Positions 10,458-20,790 of a stretch of 64,000 bases of DNA are shown one piece after another. Origin of the DNA: Nematopogon swammerdamellus (taxonomy: Eukaryota > Arthropoda > Insecta > Lepidoptera > Adelidae); the NCBI GenBank assembly GCA_946902875.1, contig OX336345.1, forward strand, positions 18,259,395-18,323,394. The letters are read 5' to 3'. A program made the translations under genes and the position numbers. The stretch's first letter is position 1. Each line of letters begins with the position of its first letter. The notes below the pieces were generated by a model. That model saw only the letters and a program-made list of their open reading frames with translations. It did not search any database and was not told the origin of the DNA.

Positions 10458-11337
10458 TTACAGGCTGACCTCCAAGTGCAGGAAAGTGACATCAGGAGTT
10501 TTTCGCCTGCGACCTGTGGTACCGAACCGGGCGACATGGTGGAGAACCTGTCTACAACACATTGAAGGTGAAAATAGATCCCGTTTAGGCGCAGGATGAT
10601 TGCCTGTCGCCTGACATTTCTCACCTGTGCGAGGTCTAGGACGGTGGCAAAGCCTACAGACATCGTCGCAATGAATGTCGGACTTGCTGAGCTCTACTTG
10701 AGTGTGAACCGCCACTGGCATAGTAGATTGCTAGATTCGTAATTTGGTGAACTCCATTCAGCTCCAGAGAACACTACCAAGGCTTAACACAGCGACCCTT
10801 CGGCCAAAGGACTCATCAACAAGACGAGGGTCAGGCAACACAAATTCTTGTGCATCACCACAGGTGCGCCCTGGTCCACAGAAACGCCAACCTATACAGA
10901 GACCGCACCGTACACCGTACGTACAGGGATAGCACCGCTGGAGGAGTATTTCCAGACGCTGTCCACGGGCTTCTTCAAGGGGCGTACTGACACGACAGCC
11001 CGCTGATCGCTAGCGCTTGCGACTACCGACTGTGGGATCCATCAACACGGCGCTCTCTGTCGATACTAACATATCCGTTTAACTTCGCAGGTCCGGAACC
11101 ACCTCGCCGTCCTACCGTCGACGACCAGGGTACGACCCAGCGAAGTTTCTTGCCAGTTCTTCTTCGCTGTGGTAATCGAACTGGCGGAACTCCTTCTAGC
11201 ACCATCGCCCCGGCGGGCGCCGGGGTCGATGTCGAGCAAGCAGGCGGTTTGACTGACATTCGCTTCTCATTCGCTTCATCACCACTCGCAGCTGCAGCGG
11301 CTTCGATGCCGCTCGCCCTTAGCCAGTAGTCAGTCAC
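10458..11337 (-). pseudogene. Possible LINE ORF1 remnant
   Basis: Two minus-strand open segments (11,023-11,337, 104 aa, Ala/Pro/Arg-rich; 10,458-10,721, 87 aa, with scattered Cys/His such as CRLCHRPRPRTGEKC). Position upstream of the endonuclease and composition suit a Gag-like ORF1 with a decayed zinc knuckle. There is no firm motif. Confidence 0.4.
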
Positions 11338-11559
11338 TGCGGCCGCCCTAACTTATGGCGGACAAAGTAACCGCTCCTACCCATGGCTCCTACTAACCAA
11401 CCAGCCGACCACGGCGACTGTGCTATTTTATATAGGGCGGACAAAGTGACGGCAGGCCTCACGGGGTAACCGGGCAAAAAAGACTGGTTACGGTGTGAGA
11501 GTTTTACGACTAATACCTTGTTTTCCTTCGCAGATTCCAAATTCCAGCGACCCTTTAAT

Positions 11560-12430
11560 TTTTTTATACTATTCTTTAAATATTTCTTCAAGTATAACCA
11601 TATTTTGATAGATACTATCGGCAATAGATACGTCGAATCGCAGAGCAGCAACATTTGGAAAATTTACTGAAACTCTTCTCCCGCCAGTCCCGCCACCCGC
11701 TCACTTGCTCTGAATATTCACGCATCAGTTTTTGTCGTCAAGCGCGCACACACACTCACAGCGCAGATAATATTTTCATACTGAGTAAAAGCTAAAATAT
11801 ATATTATTATCTGCTCTGTTTGTGACAATGCGTACAAATACCGCTCGCGGACCGCATGCGGCCCGCGGGCCGCGGTTTGACTACCACTGGTATAGCTGGA
11901 TTAATAAAGTGTTCACAGTTTTATGATAAATATATCTTTGAACGGTCCTATGATTACACATGAACGATTTTAGAACTTAGTAACAAGGCGGCTATCCGAT
12001 ATTCAACTTGGCCGACTAGGAAATGCTCCAAGGTGAGGGCAGGCAACCAAGGTTTTTTATGAATTAGGTTATCAGTACTATCGAATGGTGTGACTGTCAT
12101 CTTGGTACTCGATGACGTAAATTTGAACATTTTTCACCACTCTTAAATTTGCCCGACTCCAAAAACTGCCAAGGTAGGACGAGGCAACCTAGTATTTTTG
12201 TGCTCTTCTTGATGACCTTTATCGAATGTGCCAGGTCTCCAGTTGGTACTCGATGACGTAAATTGCACCAAAAAAATGACATGTTTAATTACCTTTTACA
12301 CAAAACGTGCCAGGAATTGCTCAGGCAACCCTGTATATTTTAGATGCCTATCCTATTCTAGACCACCACAAACTACTCCCTTCTTGGTACTCGATGACGT
12401 TGGTTTTTTACGGTGCGCTCTCGTACTATA
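11560..12430 (-). repeat. Right arm of large inverted repeat
   Basis: Reverse complement of the left arm. It has the same three CATCGAGTACCAA sites, the same hAT-like terminus (ending CCACTG at about 11,892) and the 61-aa ORF at 12,097-12,282 with one residue changed. It carries about 16 extra bases (GCGGTCCGCGAGCGGT on the complement) next to the CG-rich palindrome. Below 11,675 it keeps only weak similarity to the left arm. Confidence 0.85.
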
Positions 12431-12572
12431 AGGGATGCTAGTTCCACAGAGCAGCGTCCGTGATAGTATCTGTAAAACAGACTAAGCGAACCCTGTGATA
12501 AACAGTGTTACCCTGTGGGTAACAGTTCTGAACGGCTCAAATCAAACGGTAAAGGAAGATGGGGTTCGAACC

Positions 12573-12958
12573 AAGTGCGAGTCCGACTCGCACATGGCCA
12601 GTTTTTTTGTTATTATTGTTGTTTTACTTTAGAGTTCACACTATAATCGATTAATCATACAAACGTTTAACACTTGTGTGTATTTTTTTTTTTGAGCAAA
12701 AACAAGAAAACTGAAAAAAAACGCCTTCTTGTATGGGGACCTCGCTTAATTTCCCCCTTAATTGTTTAGTTTTTTTTTCTTACTATTTGTTAGTAGATCC
12801 GCCATAATAACACATATTGTGTGAATTTTCACCGTCTACCTATTAGTTTCAAAAGTTACAGCCCTTTAATGGTAGGACAGACAGACGGACGGACAGTCGG
12901 CGTATAGGCTTAGCAATAGGAGACCCTATTAATGTGTATACGGAACCCTAAATAACAT
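12573..12958. mobile_element. Repeat G fragments
   Basis: GTGCGAGTCCGACTCGCAC then ATGGCCAGTTTTTTT at 12,575-12,610 matches the tail of repeat G. From about 12,720 there is a minus-strand head: GGGGACCTCGCTTAATT, GCCATAATAACACATATTGT, GACAGACAGACGGACGGACA, ending CGGAACCCTAAA. The two parts are close but partly rearranged. Confidence 0.65.
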
Positions 12959-13238
12959 TTGTATTGTAATACAAATAATTGTACTAGGTAAGTAATATTG
13001 TACTTTGGATATTGGATTGGATTTGTTAAAATTGGATATTGGCATTTGGACTATATAGATAGACAGACACTAAGTCATACTTTCGAAGCGTCTATCTGTG
13101 ATATTATGATTAGCAGGATAAAACGAGATAATATTGTAAACATATAAGACTACATCGGGCATGTGCTCGAAAAAGTCAAATGTGTAGTACTTACCCGAAA
13201 CCACGAACATGGTATCAATCATCAATACTAATAATAAA

Positions 13239-13584
13239 TCTGTAAGGGATGGTCATGGAGTAAGTTACTTTGTTTTATGACATATGAGGTATTTAGACTC
13301 TATGTATGATAATAAAAACTAAATTTACGATATTTAGAAATCTTTTCTGTATGTATGTATGTTCCTCCATAACTCTTAAACCGATCATCCGAATTCGATG
13401 AAACTTAGTACAAGCACATTTTACTATACGGGACACAGGATAGATTCAGTTCCGGTTACGGTAAGATTTAGCTCCCACACAAACCGAATTGTTCCACGCG
13501 CCGTAATAATACGGTAGCGGGTTTACTTACTTTCTTCTTTTTAGACCCGAATCTCACGCGAGCGAAGCCGCGGGCAAAAGCCAG
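13239..13584 (+). mobile_element. Helitron-like non-autonomous element, copy 1
   Basis: Starts TCTGTAAGGGATGGTCATGG after an A and ends GCCGCGGGCAAAAGCCAG before a T (CTAG decayed to CCAG). The TC...CTRR ends, A/T insertion site and lack of TIRs fit a Helitron. The inside has CCTCCATAACTCTTAAACCG and GATTCAGTTCCGGTTACGG, shared with the copies at 43.9 and 58.0 kb. Confidence 0.65.
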
Positions 13585-13749
13585 TGACAAAATATGATTG
13601 TGAAAGAGGCATCTCGTCGTCAGGATCTTGGCAAGCGGAGATCCGTTTTCTCTGTTTATGTATTTATGTCAAATAATTATAGTAATTTTTCTAAAAGTCT
13701 GACTACTGTTTTCCCGAATACCTTTAAACTATATACTTTATACTTTTTT

Positions 13750-14126
13750 TTTTTTTTTTTTATGCTAAGCGCGACATGTGGCGCCGAGTCACCCATAAGG
13801 TGTCTAGCGACGCCCATGGACATTCGGACGTATGCGGGGGTTGCGAATGCCATGCCGGCCTGACAGGTGCCCATTCACGCCTCTCTTGAAGGACCCGAGA
13901 CTATACTTGGGGGGAAATATGTGGGCAGGTAGAGCGTTCCAGAGTTTACCGGTTCTGTGGAGGAAGGATCTGCAGAACCGATTTGTACGCATCCGCGGTA
14001 AGTCCAGCGTATAGGGATGCAATCCCTGCCCAGTGCGCGTTGTACGGAGGTGGAAAGGGGACGGCGGAATCGCGTTAAACAGCTCCTCCGAGCACTCCCC
14101 GTGGAATAAGCGATAGAACACGCTTT
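13750..14126 (-). pseudogene. Jockey-type LINE C-terminal fragment
   Basis: Minus-strand ORF (13,804-14,121): FYRLFHGECSEELFNAIPPS, RTNRFCRSFLHRTGKLWNAL, IFPPKYSLGSFKRGVNGHL. These are the final motifs of a Jockey-type RT. It ends in poly-A toward 13,750 and is 5'-truncated near 14,126. The same family as the fragments at 20.0 and 61.2 kb. Confidence 0.85.
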
Positions 14127-14136
14127 ATTGTAAATC

Positions 14137-14372
14137 AAAATTATGAGTTTGTAGCAGTGGCTGTGGAAACCCTTGGTCCCCTGTGCGAGGAGGCGAAGGG
14201 ATTTCTGAAAGAAATAGGGCGCCGTCTCGCGGAGACTTCGGGGGATACCCGTGCTGGATACTTCCTGTTGCAGCGCATCAGCATGGCTGTGCAGAAGGGC
14301 AATGCCGCGAGCGTTATGGGCACATTCCCGTCATCGGGCCATTTGGATGAAAGTTTTATGGATGCGTGATTT
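14137..14372 (+). pseudogene. Retroelement ORF end (VETLG...RGNAAS type)
   Basis: Open frame ending at TGA 14,369, reading AVETLGPLCEEAKGFLKEIG, then GDTRAGYFLLQRISMAVQKG and NAASVMGTFP. This string type (V-E-T-x-G...G-D-x-R-A-x-x-x-L-x-Q-R-I-S-x-A-x-Q-x-G-N-A-A-S) is one I know as the end of a widespread invertebrate retroelement ORF. The element family is not certain. It is followed by an AT-rich tail. Confidence 0.65.
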
Positions 14373-14507
14373 TTTAATAGGTTAATTATTTTAAGTTTTT
14401 TAATTAGTTATATTTGTAGGTAAATTATATATGATAGGTAGTTTTAGTTTATTCAATAATTAAATTTAATTCCTTTAAACTCTATTTGTAACTAACATAT
14501 TATAAAG

Positions 14508-14838
14508 TTTTTTAATTCCAACGTTTCCAAATTGTAAAATTTATTATTTTACTAATATTTGTACAGTGTTGTATTTGTTTAGTAATAATCGGTACAGTGC
14601 CAACATCGTCACACCTGGAGGAGGGTTATTAAGTTTTGTATTGGTTATAGGTTTATATTTTATTTTTTAGTTAGTTTTTAGTTTTTAGTATTTTTTAGTT
14701 ATAGTTTTTTATTTTATTTGATAGGTAGTTTAAGTTAATTTGTTTGTTTGTATTAGTGTACATACTTCATATACTAAATAAATAAATATTAGTAAAATAA
14801 TAAATTTAACAATTTGGAAACGTTGGAATTAAAAAACT
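14508..14838. repeat. Foldback structure around AT-rich retroelement tail
   Basis: Arms AGTTTTTTAATTCCAACGTT...ATTATTTTACTAATATT at 14,508-14,563 and the near-exact complement at 14,780-14,838 (one mismatch noticed in the first 50). The enclosed 215 bp include CAACATCGTCACACCTGGAG and T-rich sequence. No target duplication recognised. Confidence 0.7.
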
Positions 14839-15691
14839 AAATAAGTTAAATATATTTTTTCACATCTAATCAACATTTACATATTATAAATATTTTCATT
14901 TAATTAGATAATTTACATATGATGTACGTGTGAGCTTGTATTGGTAGTAGGTACTTAGCTCGTACTTGTGTGCGGCGTGAGAACTTATCTTGTTTGCGTT
15001 TTGCTATTTTTATTTCTCTCTTGATATTTGAAGAAGTGACCGGTCAAACACTTGAAGTCACCAAAGGGCCGAAAATTAACGAATAAATAGAATCGGTTAG
15101 ACTTTTGAATAGATAATTTTAGAAAAAGTTTATGAAAATTTCAATTAACTCTAAAGCAAGCAAAATGATAATATGACTAAGTGTAATGTTAATCATTATG
15201 TTTATACTTGTTTCATTATGCAATAATTTATTATTAAGTACATAAATAAAAAAGTAAGTATATGAAAAATTATTTTCAACTATTTACCTATCGAATACTA
15301 TTTTATGTATGCTTGTAATGACAAAATAAAGTCAATAAAACACACATTTACAGATTTTATAATTTTATAGATTTAACTAATCTGTGTACTTACCTACTTC
15401 GATTTGTGATCATGCGAAATGAGAGGTAAATTTCTTGGGCGTCATATAATTTTTTTTCCATTTTATAGTCCCAAAATCCATACTTTTTTATCGTGCTATT
15501 TTCGAATTGTTGTAATGTTTATTAATTTAAGTTGTTTTTTTATGTGTATTAGCTCTCGGTATGGGCAGTAATTTTATCAATGAAGCGGAAATACGTTAAG
15601 GAAGTGATGTAATTTTGTGAGTGACGTATATTATGATTCTTTGGTGCGGCCTATACAGTGTGCGACTACTATAAGATTTGTTACTTTTTTA
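14839..15691. other. AT-rich, no gene seen
   Basis: No supported feature. Confidence 0.45.
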
Positions 15692-16082
15692 AGGGTTCCG
15701 TATCCGTCGTACTGGACCCTATTACTAAGCCTACGCCGTCTGTCTGTCTGTCTGTCCGTCTGTCTATCCGAGGGCTGTATCTCTTGAACCCTAATAGGTA
15801 ACCCGTTGAAATTTTCACAGAATATGTGTTTTTATGGCCGATATAACACAGTAACAAATAATAAAATTAGAAAAAATTCACGGGGGTCCCCATACAAGAA
15901 ACTAAAAAGTGTATGCGCGCCATCTACCGAAAGCAGTATGAAGCATTTTAACTAATCATGAATTTAAACTAATATGAAGCATTTCATAAAACACGCCATT
16001 GAAGGCGTGAGTGGCGCTGACCATGACATGGCGATACAGAAACCTCGGTGCGCGAGTTGGACTCGCACTTGGCCGTTTTTTT
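15692..16082 (+). mobile_element. Repeat G, near full length
   Basis: Begins AAGGGTTCCGTATCCG, then GGACCCTATTACTAAGCCTA, (TCTG/TCCG)n, GGGCTGTATCTCTTGAACCC, ACGGGGGTCCCCATACAAGA, and ends CTCGGTGCGCGAGTTGGACT, CGCACTTGGCCGTTTTTTT. Other copies or pieces are at 12.6, 30.0, 36.1, 44.5 and 49.7 kb. This layout is very common in lepidopteran DNA in my recollection. No coding capacity. Confidence 0.8.
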
Positions 16083-16487
16083 AATAAATTCTCATCATGC
16101 ATCAAAATTCGTCCATCCAAAAAGCGACTCCTCGCCACTCCCTGATCCAAAAATCCAGCTATCCGCAGTCAGACTGGCTGCAGCTAATGGTTCTGTAATT
16201 CTGCTTCCTCAAACACTTCAAGTGGCGTTAAAAGGGGGGCGAGGCGTTCGCTAGACAATGGAATGTATAGGCGCAAAGGACGAGCTCGAACCGACGTCCA
16301 ATATTTGCCCTCTTGTTATTTTTTTCGTCCTTTCGCCAACGAAGGGTTGAATGGCTGGCTCGTTTTGGGACTATTTTTGTTTTGGGGCACAGTGTGAGGC
16401 GGCTGCTAGATGTGGTTTGAAGGCACTAAATCCATGCTTGAGGGTATTGTTGAAACGAAATTTATTTTCTTCGATTATTTTGATAAT
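16083..16487. other. No gene seen
   Basis: Mixed-composition sequence. The 68-aa plus-strand ORF here has no recognisable feature. Confidence 0.4.
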
Positions 16488-16687
16488 ATATATTTTGTAT
16501 ATTAGAAATTTAAAAAAATACATATTTTTCATGATATTTCGACTTATTGGTCGTCCTCCGATAAAATTTTTTTTTTATATTTTTATTTTATTTAATTGTT
16601 TTTTTTTTTTGTTATCTGCCGACGACCAATAAGTCGAAATATCATGAAATATATGTGTTCTTTTAATTTCTAATGTACAAAATCTAT
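16488..16687. mobile_element. Foldback MITE, about 200 bp
   Basis: The arm near 16,490-16,555 ends CATGATATTTCGACTTATTG, GTCGTC. The facing arm starts GACGACCAATAAGTCGAAAT, ATCATG and runs to 16,687. Arms are about 65 bp with a T-rich centre. No coding capacity. Confidence 0.75.
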
Positions 16688-17796
16688 ATTATAAAAAATT
16701 ACTTAAACCATATATTGATGTAAAAAAGTATTTTCTTCAAGTATCGTATTTTTAATTAAAATTATGCTTCTATTTTCACGTCGCAAGCAATTTTCTTTTT
16801 ATTTCGAAAAAAATATACCACTACTACGGCAATGTCTAAATTAACTCTTTGACTCTCACACTTTGAAAATGGTGAAAATCGCTCTCAAACTCTAGTTAAT
16901 CAACAATCAAAAGTTCAAGGGACTTGGAAAAAATATACTCATTCAATTCGAACGATAACGAAATAAAGATTTTTCAGTCTCCAAAATGAAATAATACTGA
17001 TTATTGAAACGAGCCCTGCAGTGGAAGTGGAGTCCAGAAGGGGTTCTCCAGGCGCCCCTTTTTAATTTCATGATTACAGGAAAAGTCAAGAGATTGACAA
17101 ATATGAAATGCTTCTAGATCCGGTATCGGAATGAAGTGGTCTCCTGTTGGCTCTGACAATAGTGATGAATTTTGTCGAAAGCGACTTACGTACTACCGAA
17201 GGAGGAACCATCTGGAATTTAGTCTAGAAAATAAAAGAAAATGTGAATATTTCCTTCAAATACTCAGGACAAATACAACTTAGATTGGAATGTTTTAAAT
17301 TTAGAATATGTTGAACGAAAACATCGTGTGGAATCTTATACACTGGGATTCGGGAATTGTTATATCTGCTGTATACAAACCCTTGGCAAGTTAGACACGA
17401 TGCGAATCTATGATCTCCTAGTATGCTGGGACCTCCTCGAGGTTGAAATTAAGCCTGAAGATAAGCCTAAGGCCCAAGTCAGGGCCACAATAATAAATAA
17501 AAATTATAACCAACATTCTTATCTATGCATATGGTAACCAGAATTTCACCTAAGGGTTTGTTTTCAGTGTGGTAACAAACCCTTAAATCGAAGAAATGTG
17601 CTTCTCTGCGATAGTGATAATGCTCAACCCCGTACATTACATTACCGTACAGTACCGTACATTAGCTTAGCTAGTTCAGAATTAGACATAACTGAGGTAA
17701 GAATCTCAATTCACACCTAGTGCTCGTGCTGAGGCGAATGTGTGCGGTGAATGACGTGAAGCTACCAACTAGTGTACATTACATTTGTTTGTATAG
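16688..17796. other. No gene recognised
   Basis: Contains a 69-aa plus-strand ORF (17,328-17,537) without recognisable motifs and the duplicated phrase ACAAACCCTT at about 17,376 and 17,573. Nothing further supported. Confidence 0.35.
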
Positions 17797-18013
17797 TTTT
17801 TAATGAATACCAGCATGGGTGGCTGTGCCGAGGGACCCGTGGTGCAGTCGACAGAGCCAAATTCACCTCACCCCGCGAACCCACGCACAGTGAGATGCCA
17901 TGCCAGCAGATTTGCACTGTTTCTGGGCCGTCTGCACTTTAATACGCCGTTTGAAGAAGCCCAGGTTAGAGGATTCGTGAAACACACTCTATATTCCACA
18001 TTTCCTGAACTAT
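17797..18013 (-). mobile_element. Jockey-type LINE 3' fragment
   Basis: Same 3' terminal segment as at 4.0, 6.3 and 49.9 kb: CCAGCATGGGTGGCTGTGCC, GTGCAGTCGACAGAGCCAA, CACGCACAGTGAGATGCCAT, GCCCAGGTTAGAGGATTCGT on the plus strand. Coding frame destroyed. Confidence 0.75.
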
Positions 18014-18070
18014 TGTAAAATTATGTCCGTTTGCATGTCTGCAAATTAAGTCTGCAGAGTGATAAATCAA

Positions 18071-18445
18071 GCGGCGGGTGGCCGAGTGGTTTGGGTATCG
18101 GCTTCTCATTCTCTCGAATCCGCTCGGCGTGTACCAATGAGTTTTTTCTGACGAAAAAATTTAGTACATACCTACACCTGCTGCTTCACCGTTCGGAACC
18201 GGTGTAAAACTGTAGGTCCATTCCCTTGCCACTTACTAGGTGGTAGGCTCAAATTGTAGCCGACTGGGTTGATACCACTGTACTAGATGTAAGATGGCCG
18301 CATAGCAGCCTCGCCAGTGTTCTCCTCTAGTCCAGTATAGCCAGCAATCCAGGGAAGTCTCCGGTATGCCACCTACCTGCTCGGAGGTGATATTGGCTGG
18401 TCGGAGCATGCGCCAGCCACCCATAGCGCACTACATTAAAAAAAA
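18071..18445 (+). mobile_element. SINE-B, near full length
   Basis: tRNA-Ser/Leu-like head GTGGCCGAGTGGTTTGGGTA, damaged in box B, then ATGAGTTTTTTCTGACGAAA, TTCACCGTTCGGAACCGGTG, TAAAACTGTAGGTCCATTCC, the GTCCAGTATAGCCAGCAATC body and an A tail. The central TAAAACTGTAGG block is shared with SINE-A. Confidence 0.85.
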
Positions 18446-18566
18446 CATACAGAAAATATTTCTAAAAATCGTCAATTTGGTTTTAGTATCATTCATAGAG
18501 TCTACAAACGCAATATCTCATAAAACAAAGTAACTTACTCCATGACCAATGACCATCCCTTACAGA
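18446..18566 (-). mobile_element. Helitron-like element, 5' part
   Basis: Minus-strand 5' third of the Helitron-like element, ending CCATCCCTTACAGA then T, with a duplicated GACCAATGACCAT. It abuts the SINE-B tail directly. Confidence 0.55.
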
Positions 18567-19199
18567 TTTATGTTACCTACTCATGGCCTCCCGCCATCTC
18601 CGTTGGCTCCCTGGCTCCACGCCCGCTGCACGCTCCACAAAGAACCGTCGTCCCCGCCAGTGTTTACTCAAAGCATTAGACGTGTTGCCGGCTCCAGAAA
18701 CTCGTATTTTGGGCTTCACTGCACAACTGCGCCCGTCACAAGAGTAGGTTGGTGTCGTTCCTATATCAATCTTGCTTGCTATTCTTGTGGTTGAAGCTTC
18801 GTTTGCAGTCAACTGAAATATAGGTACGCGGTCTTACGGTGAAAATATTGAAAATTGCTGGATTCAATTATTGTTGGTATTTTGAATATTGTATCAAGAT
18901 GGTCATGGTTCTCCAATGATACTACAGAATTATTAATATATTTTTTTACAATGTTACAGCATTGTATTATTTGTATTTCTATTGTGTAGAAGGCGGATTT
19001 ATGAGTGCAATTTCTTCCAGTTAATTTAAACATTTATAACATAAACTAACATTTGAATGTGTTCTTAAACCAATTTAAGATGGTATGAAGAATCCCCTTT
19101 TCCTTACTTTCCCTACTAACTAACGTTCAACTGCAAATGTATGTATGTAATGTATTAACTGAAATCCAAACGGTGCCTTTACTAAACCGTATATGGTTA
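18567..19199. other. No gene seen
   Basis: 18,580-18,800 is GC-richer and open on both strands (81 and 79 aa) but has no recognisable motif. Confidence 0.35.
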
Positions 19200-19262
19200 G
19201 TAGTTAGTCAGCGTTTCAGTGTCCACTGCTGGACATACGCCTCTCCAATCTTCCCGGCCTTC
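19200..19262 (-). mobile_element. LINE C-terminal fragment (GEAYVQQWT type)
   Basis: The complement translates as GKIGEAYVQQWTLKR then stop. GEAYVQQW at the very C-terminus is typical of a common LINE family (RTE-like, by memory). Related ends lie at 51.6 and 55.6 kb. Confidence 0.6.
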
Positions 19263-19429
19263 AGCGGCACTGTACCATCTTTTACCTCCGACGATGACGC
19301 GACGTACCTAACTATGTAGGTACGCCTCTTAAGCCTTGCTTAAAGTGTAAAATAAAACATATTTTATTTTCATTAAATGTTATATTTAATGTATATTATT
19401 TTGATGTGTTGTGATGTTTTAGAGGTTTA

Positions 19430-19797
19430 GTTTAGTTTACTTTAGTTTGCTTCATTTTGCTACAGATTGCTTCAGTTTTCTTTAGTTTGCTTCATTTTGC
19501 TTCAGTTTGCTTCATTTTGCTATAGATTGCTTCAGTTTGCTTTAGTTTGCTTCAGTTTGCTTCATTTTGCTACAGATTGCTTTAGTTTGCTTTAGTATGC
19601 TTCAGTTTGCTTCATTTTGCTACAAATTGCTTCAGTTTGCTTTAGTTTGCTTCAGTTTGCTTCATTTTGCTACAGATTGCTTCAGTTTACATTAGTTTGC
19701 TTCAGTTTGCTTCATTTTTGCTACAGATTGCTTCAGTTGGCCTGATTTTGCTACAGATTGCTTCAGTTTGCTTTAGTTTGCTTTGCTTTGCTTTACT
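19430..19797. repeat. Minisatellite of TTTGCTTCAG-like units
   Basis: About 36 degenerate 10-bp units (TTTGCTTCAG, TTTGCTTTAG, ATTGCTTCAG). The phrase CATTTTGCTACAGATTG recurs at about 50-bp intervals, so a higher-order 5-unit repeat is present. Confidence 0.85.
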
Positions 19798-20024
19798 ACA
19801 GCTACATCTGCGCTCGCCACTATAGTTAACAACTATAGTTAACAAGAACATAGTCACGTCGCTTTCGGCCTCCCTCACTATCTACAAACACAACTGAACC
19901 GGCATAATGCAGTGTAAACGCGCATCTCCTCGTTCTAAGAAGAGATAGATGTATGAATGGTTTTAGAGAAATCATGGTTTTCTTTAAGCAACTCATTCGG
20001 ATCTGTTGAGAATTTATGAATAAG

Positions 20025-20632
20025 CGGGTGTTCTCAACAAGGTGCGTCAGTACTTTACGCCGAGCCAAAAACTGCTACTTTATAAAGCGCAGATTCGCTC
20101 ATGCGTGGAGTACTGTTCGCATCTGTGGGACGGATCCGCAAAATACCTGCTCGGCTCCTTAGACTCGATTAAGCGTCGCGCTGTACGCCTCGTTAACGAC
20201 CCCCGAGGTATCTCGGAACTTAGAGACCTTACAGCTCCGCAGGGACGTTGGATCTTTGAGTGTGTTCTATTGCCTGTACCGCGGAGAGTGTTCCAAGGAG
20301 CTGCGCGATGCGATCCCTCCATCCCCATTCTACCATCGTTCCACACGCAACAGGTTGGGAATGCATCCACACACTGTCGGTATTCCCCCACTTAGGACAA
20401 ATCGATCGTGTAAATCCTGTATTTACAGGGTTGCCAACATGTGGAATGCACCTGCAACTTTTCCTCTAAAGTACAGTCTGGGGTCCTTCAAACATAATGT
20501 GAAGGTGCACCTAGCCGGCCGACATGGTATTCGCAGCCCCCGTAAATATTCGAATGCCCGTGGGCGCCGTCGGACTACACCTCTGCGTTAGTCTGGCGCG
20601 CGCCATATGTCGAGCTTCCCATAAAAAAAAAA
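20025..20632 (+). pseudogene. Jockey-type LINE RT C-terminal region
   Basis: Reads YFTPSQKLLLYKAQIRSCVE, YCSHLWDGSAKYLLGSLDSI, KRRAVRLVNDP. A frameshift near 20,256 follows, then FYCLYRGECSKELRDAIPPS, TNRSCKSCIYRVANMWNAPA, PLKYSLGSFKHNVKVHLAGR, and a poly-A run at 20,622. It is a 5'-truncated insertion and covers the part missing from the LINE at 8.1-11.5 kb. Confidence 0.85.
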
Positions 20633-20790
20633 ACTACTGGTATTTCAACTCCCACTTATGGCTAGGAATAACGTAATGTGACAGGTGTCGCAAGGGGAAT
20701 CTGCTACATAACGTTCCTTTCTGTTACTAAAGGTGAGATCGCTAAAATAGATAAAAAAAAATCCAAAAAAATTTCATTAAATATTAAGCA

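Larger units (their letters stand above)
8105..11490 (-). mobile_element. Broken Jockey-type LINE, 3'-truncated
   Basis: Minus-strand LINE in proper order: 5' UTR-like GC-rich start (duplicated GCGGACAAAGT words near 11,355 and 11,440), ORF1 remnant, endonuclease remnant, reverse transcriptase remnant. Many frameshifts and stops. A SINE-A sits between endonuclease and RT. Unlike ordinary LINE copies it lacks the 3' end: it stops in the RT thumb and has no poly-A tail. The missing part corresponds to the separate plus-strand fragment at 20.0-20.6 kb, probably of the same family. The 5' boundary is uncertain by about 100 bp. Confidence 0.75.
6653..12430. mobile_element. 5.8-kb palindromic composite element
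   Basis: Two long inverted arms (about 6,653-7,510 and 11,560-12,430) face each other across about 4.05 kb. The outermost common sequence is ATAGTACGAGAGCGCACCG and its complement. AGGGA occurs just outside both ends (6,641-6,645 and 12,431-12,435), though spacing to the ends differs by two bases. The centre holds hAT-like termini, a partial MITE, a broken Jockey LINE and a SINE-A. It could be a DNA transposon with very long TIRs later hit by a LINE, or an inverted duplication. No transposase was recognised. Confidence 0.7.

Noticed and set aside
20080..20391. 103-aa minus ORF
   Set aside because: Shadow of the plus-strand LINE reverse transcriptase fragment.
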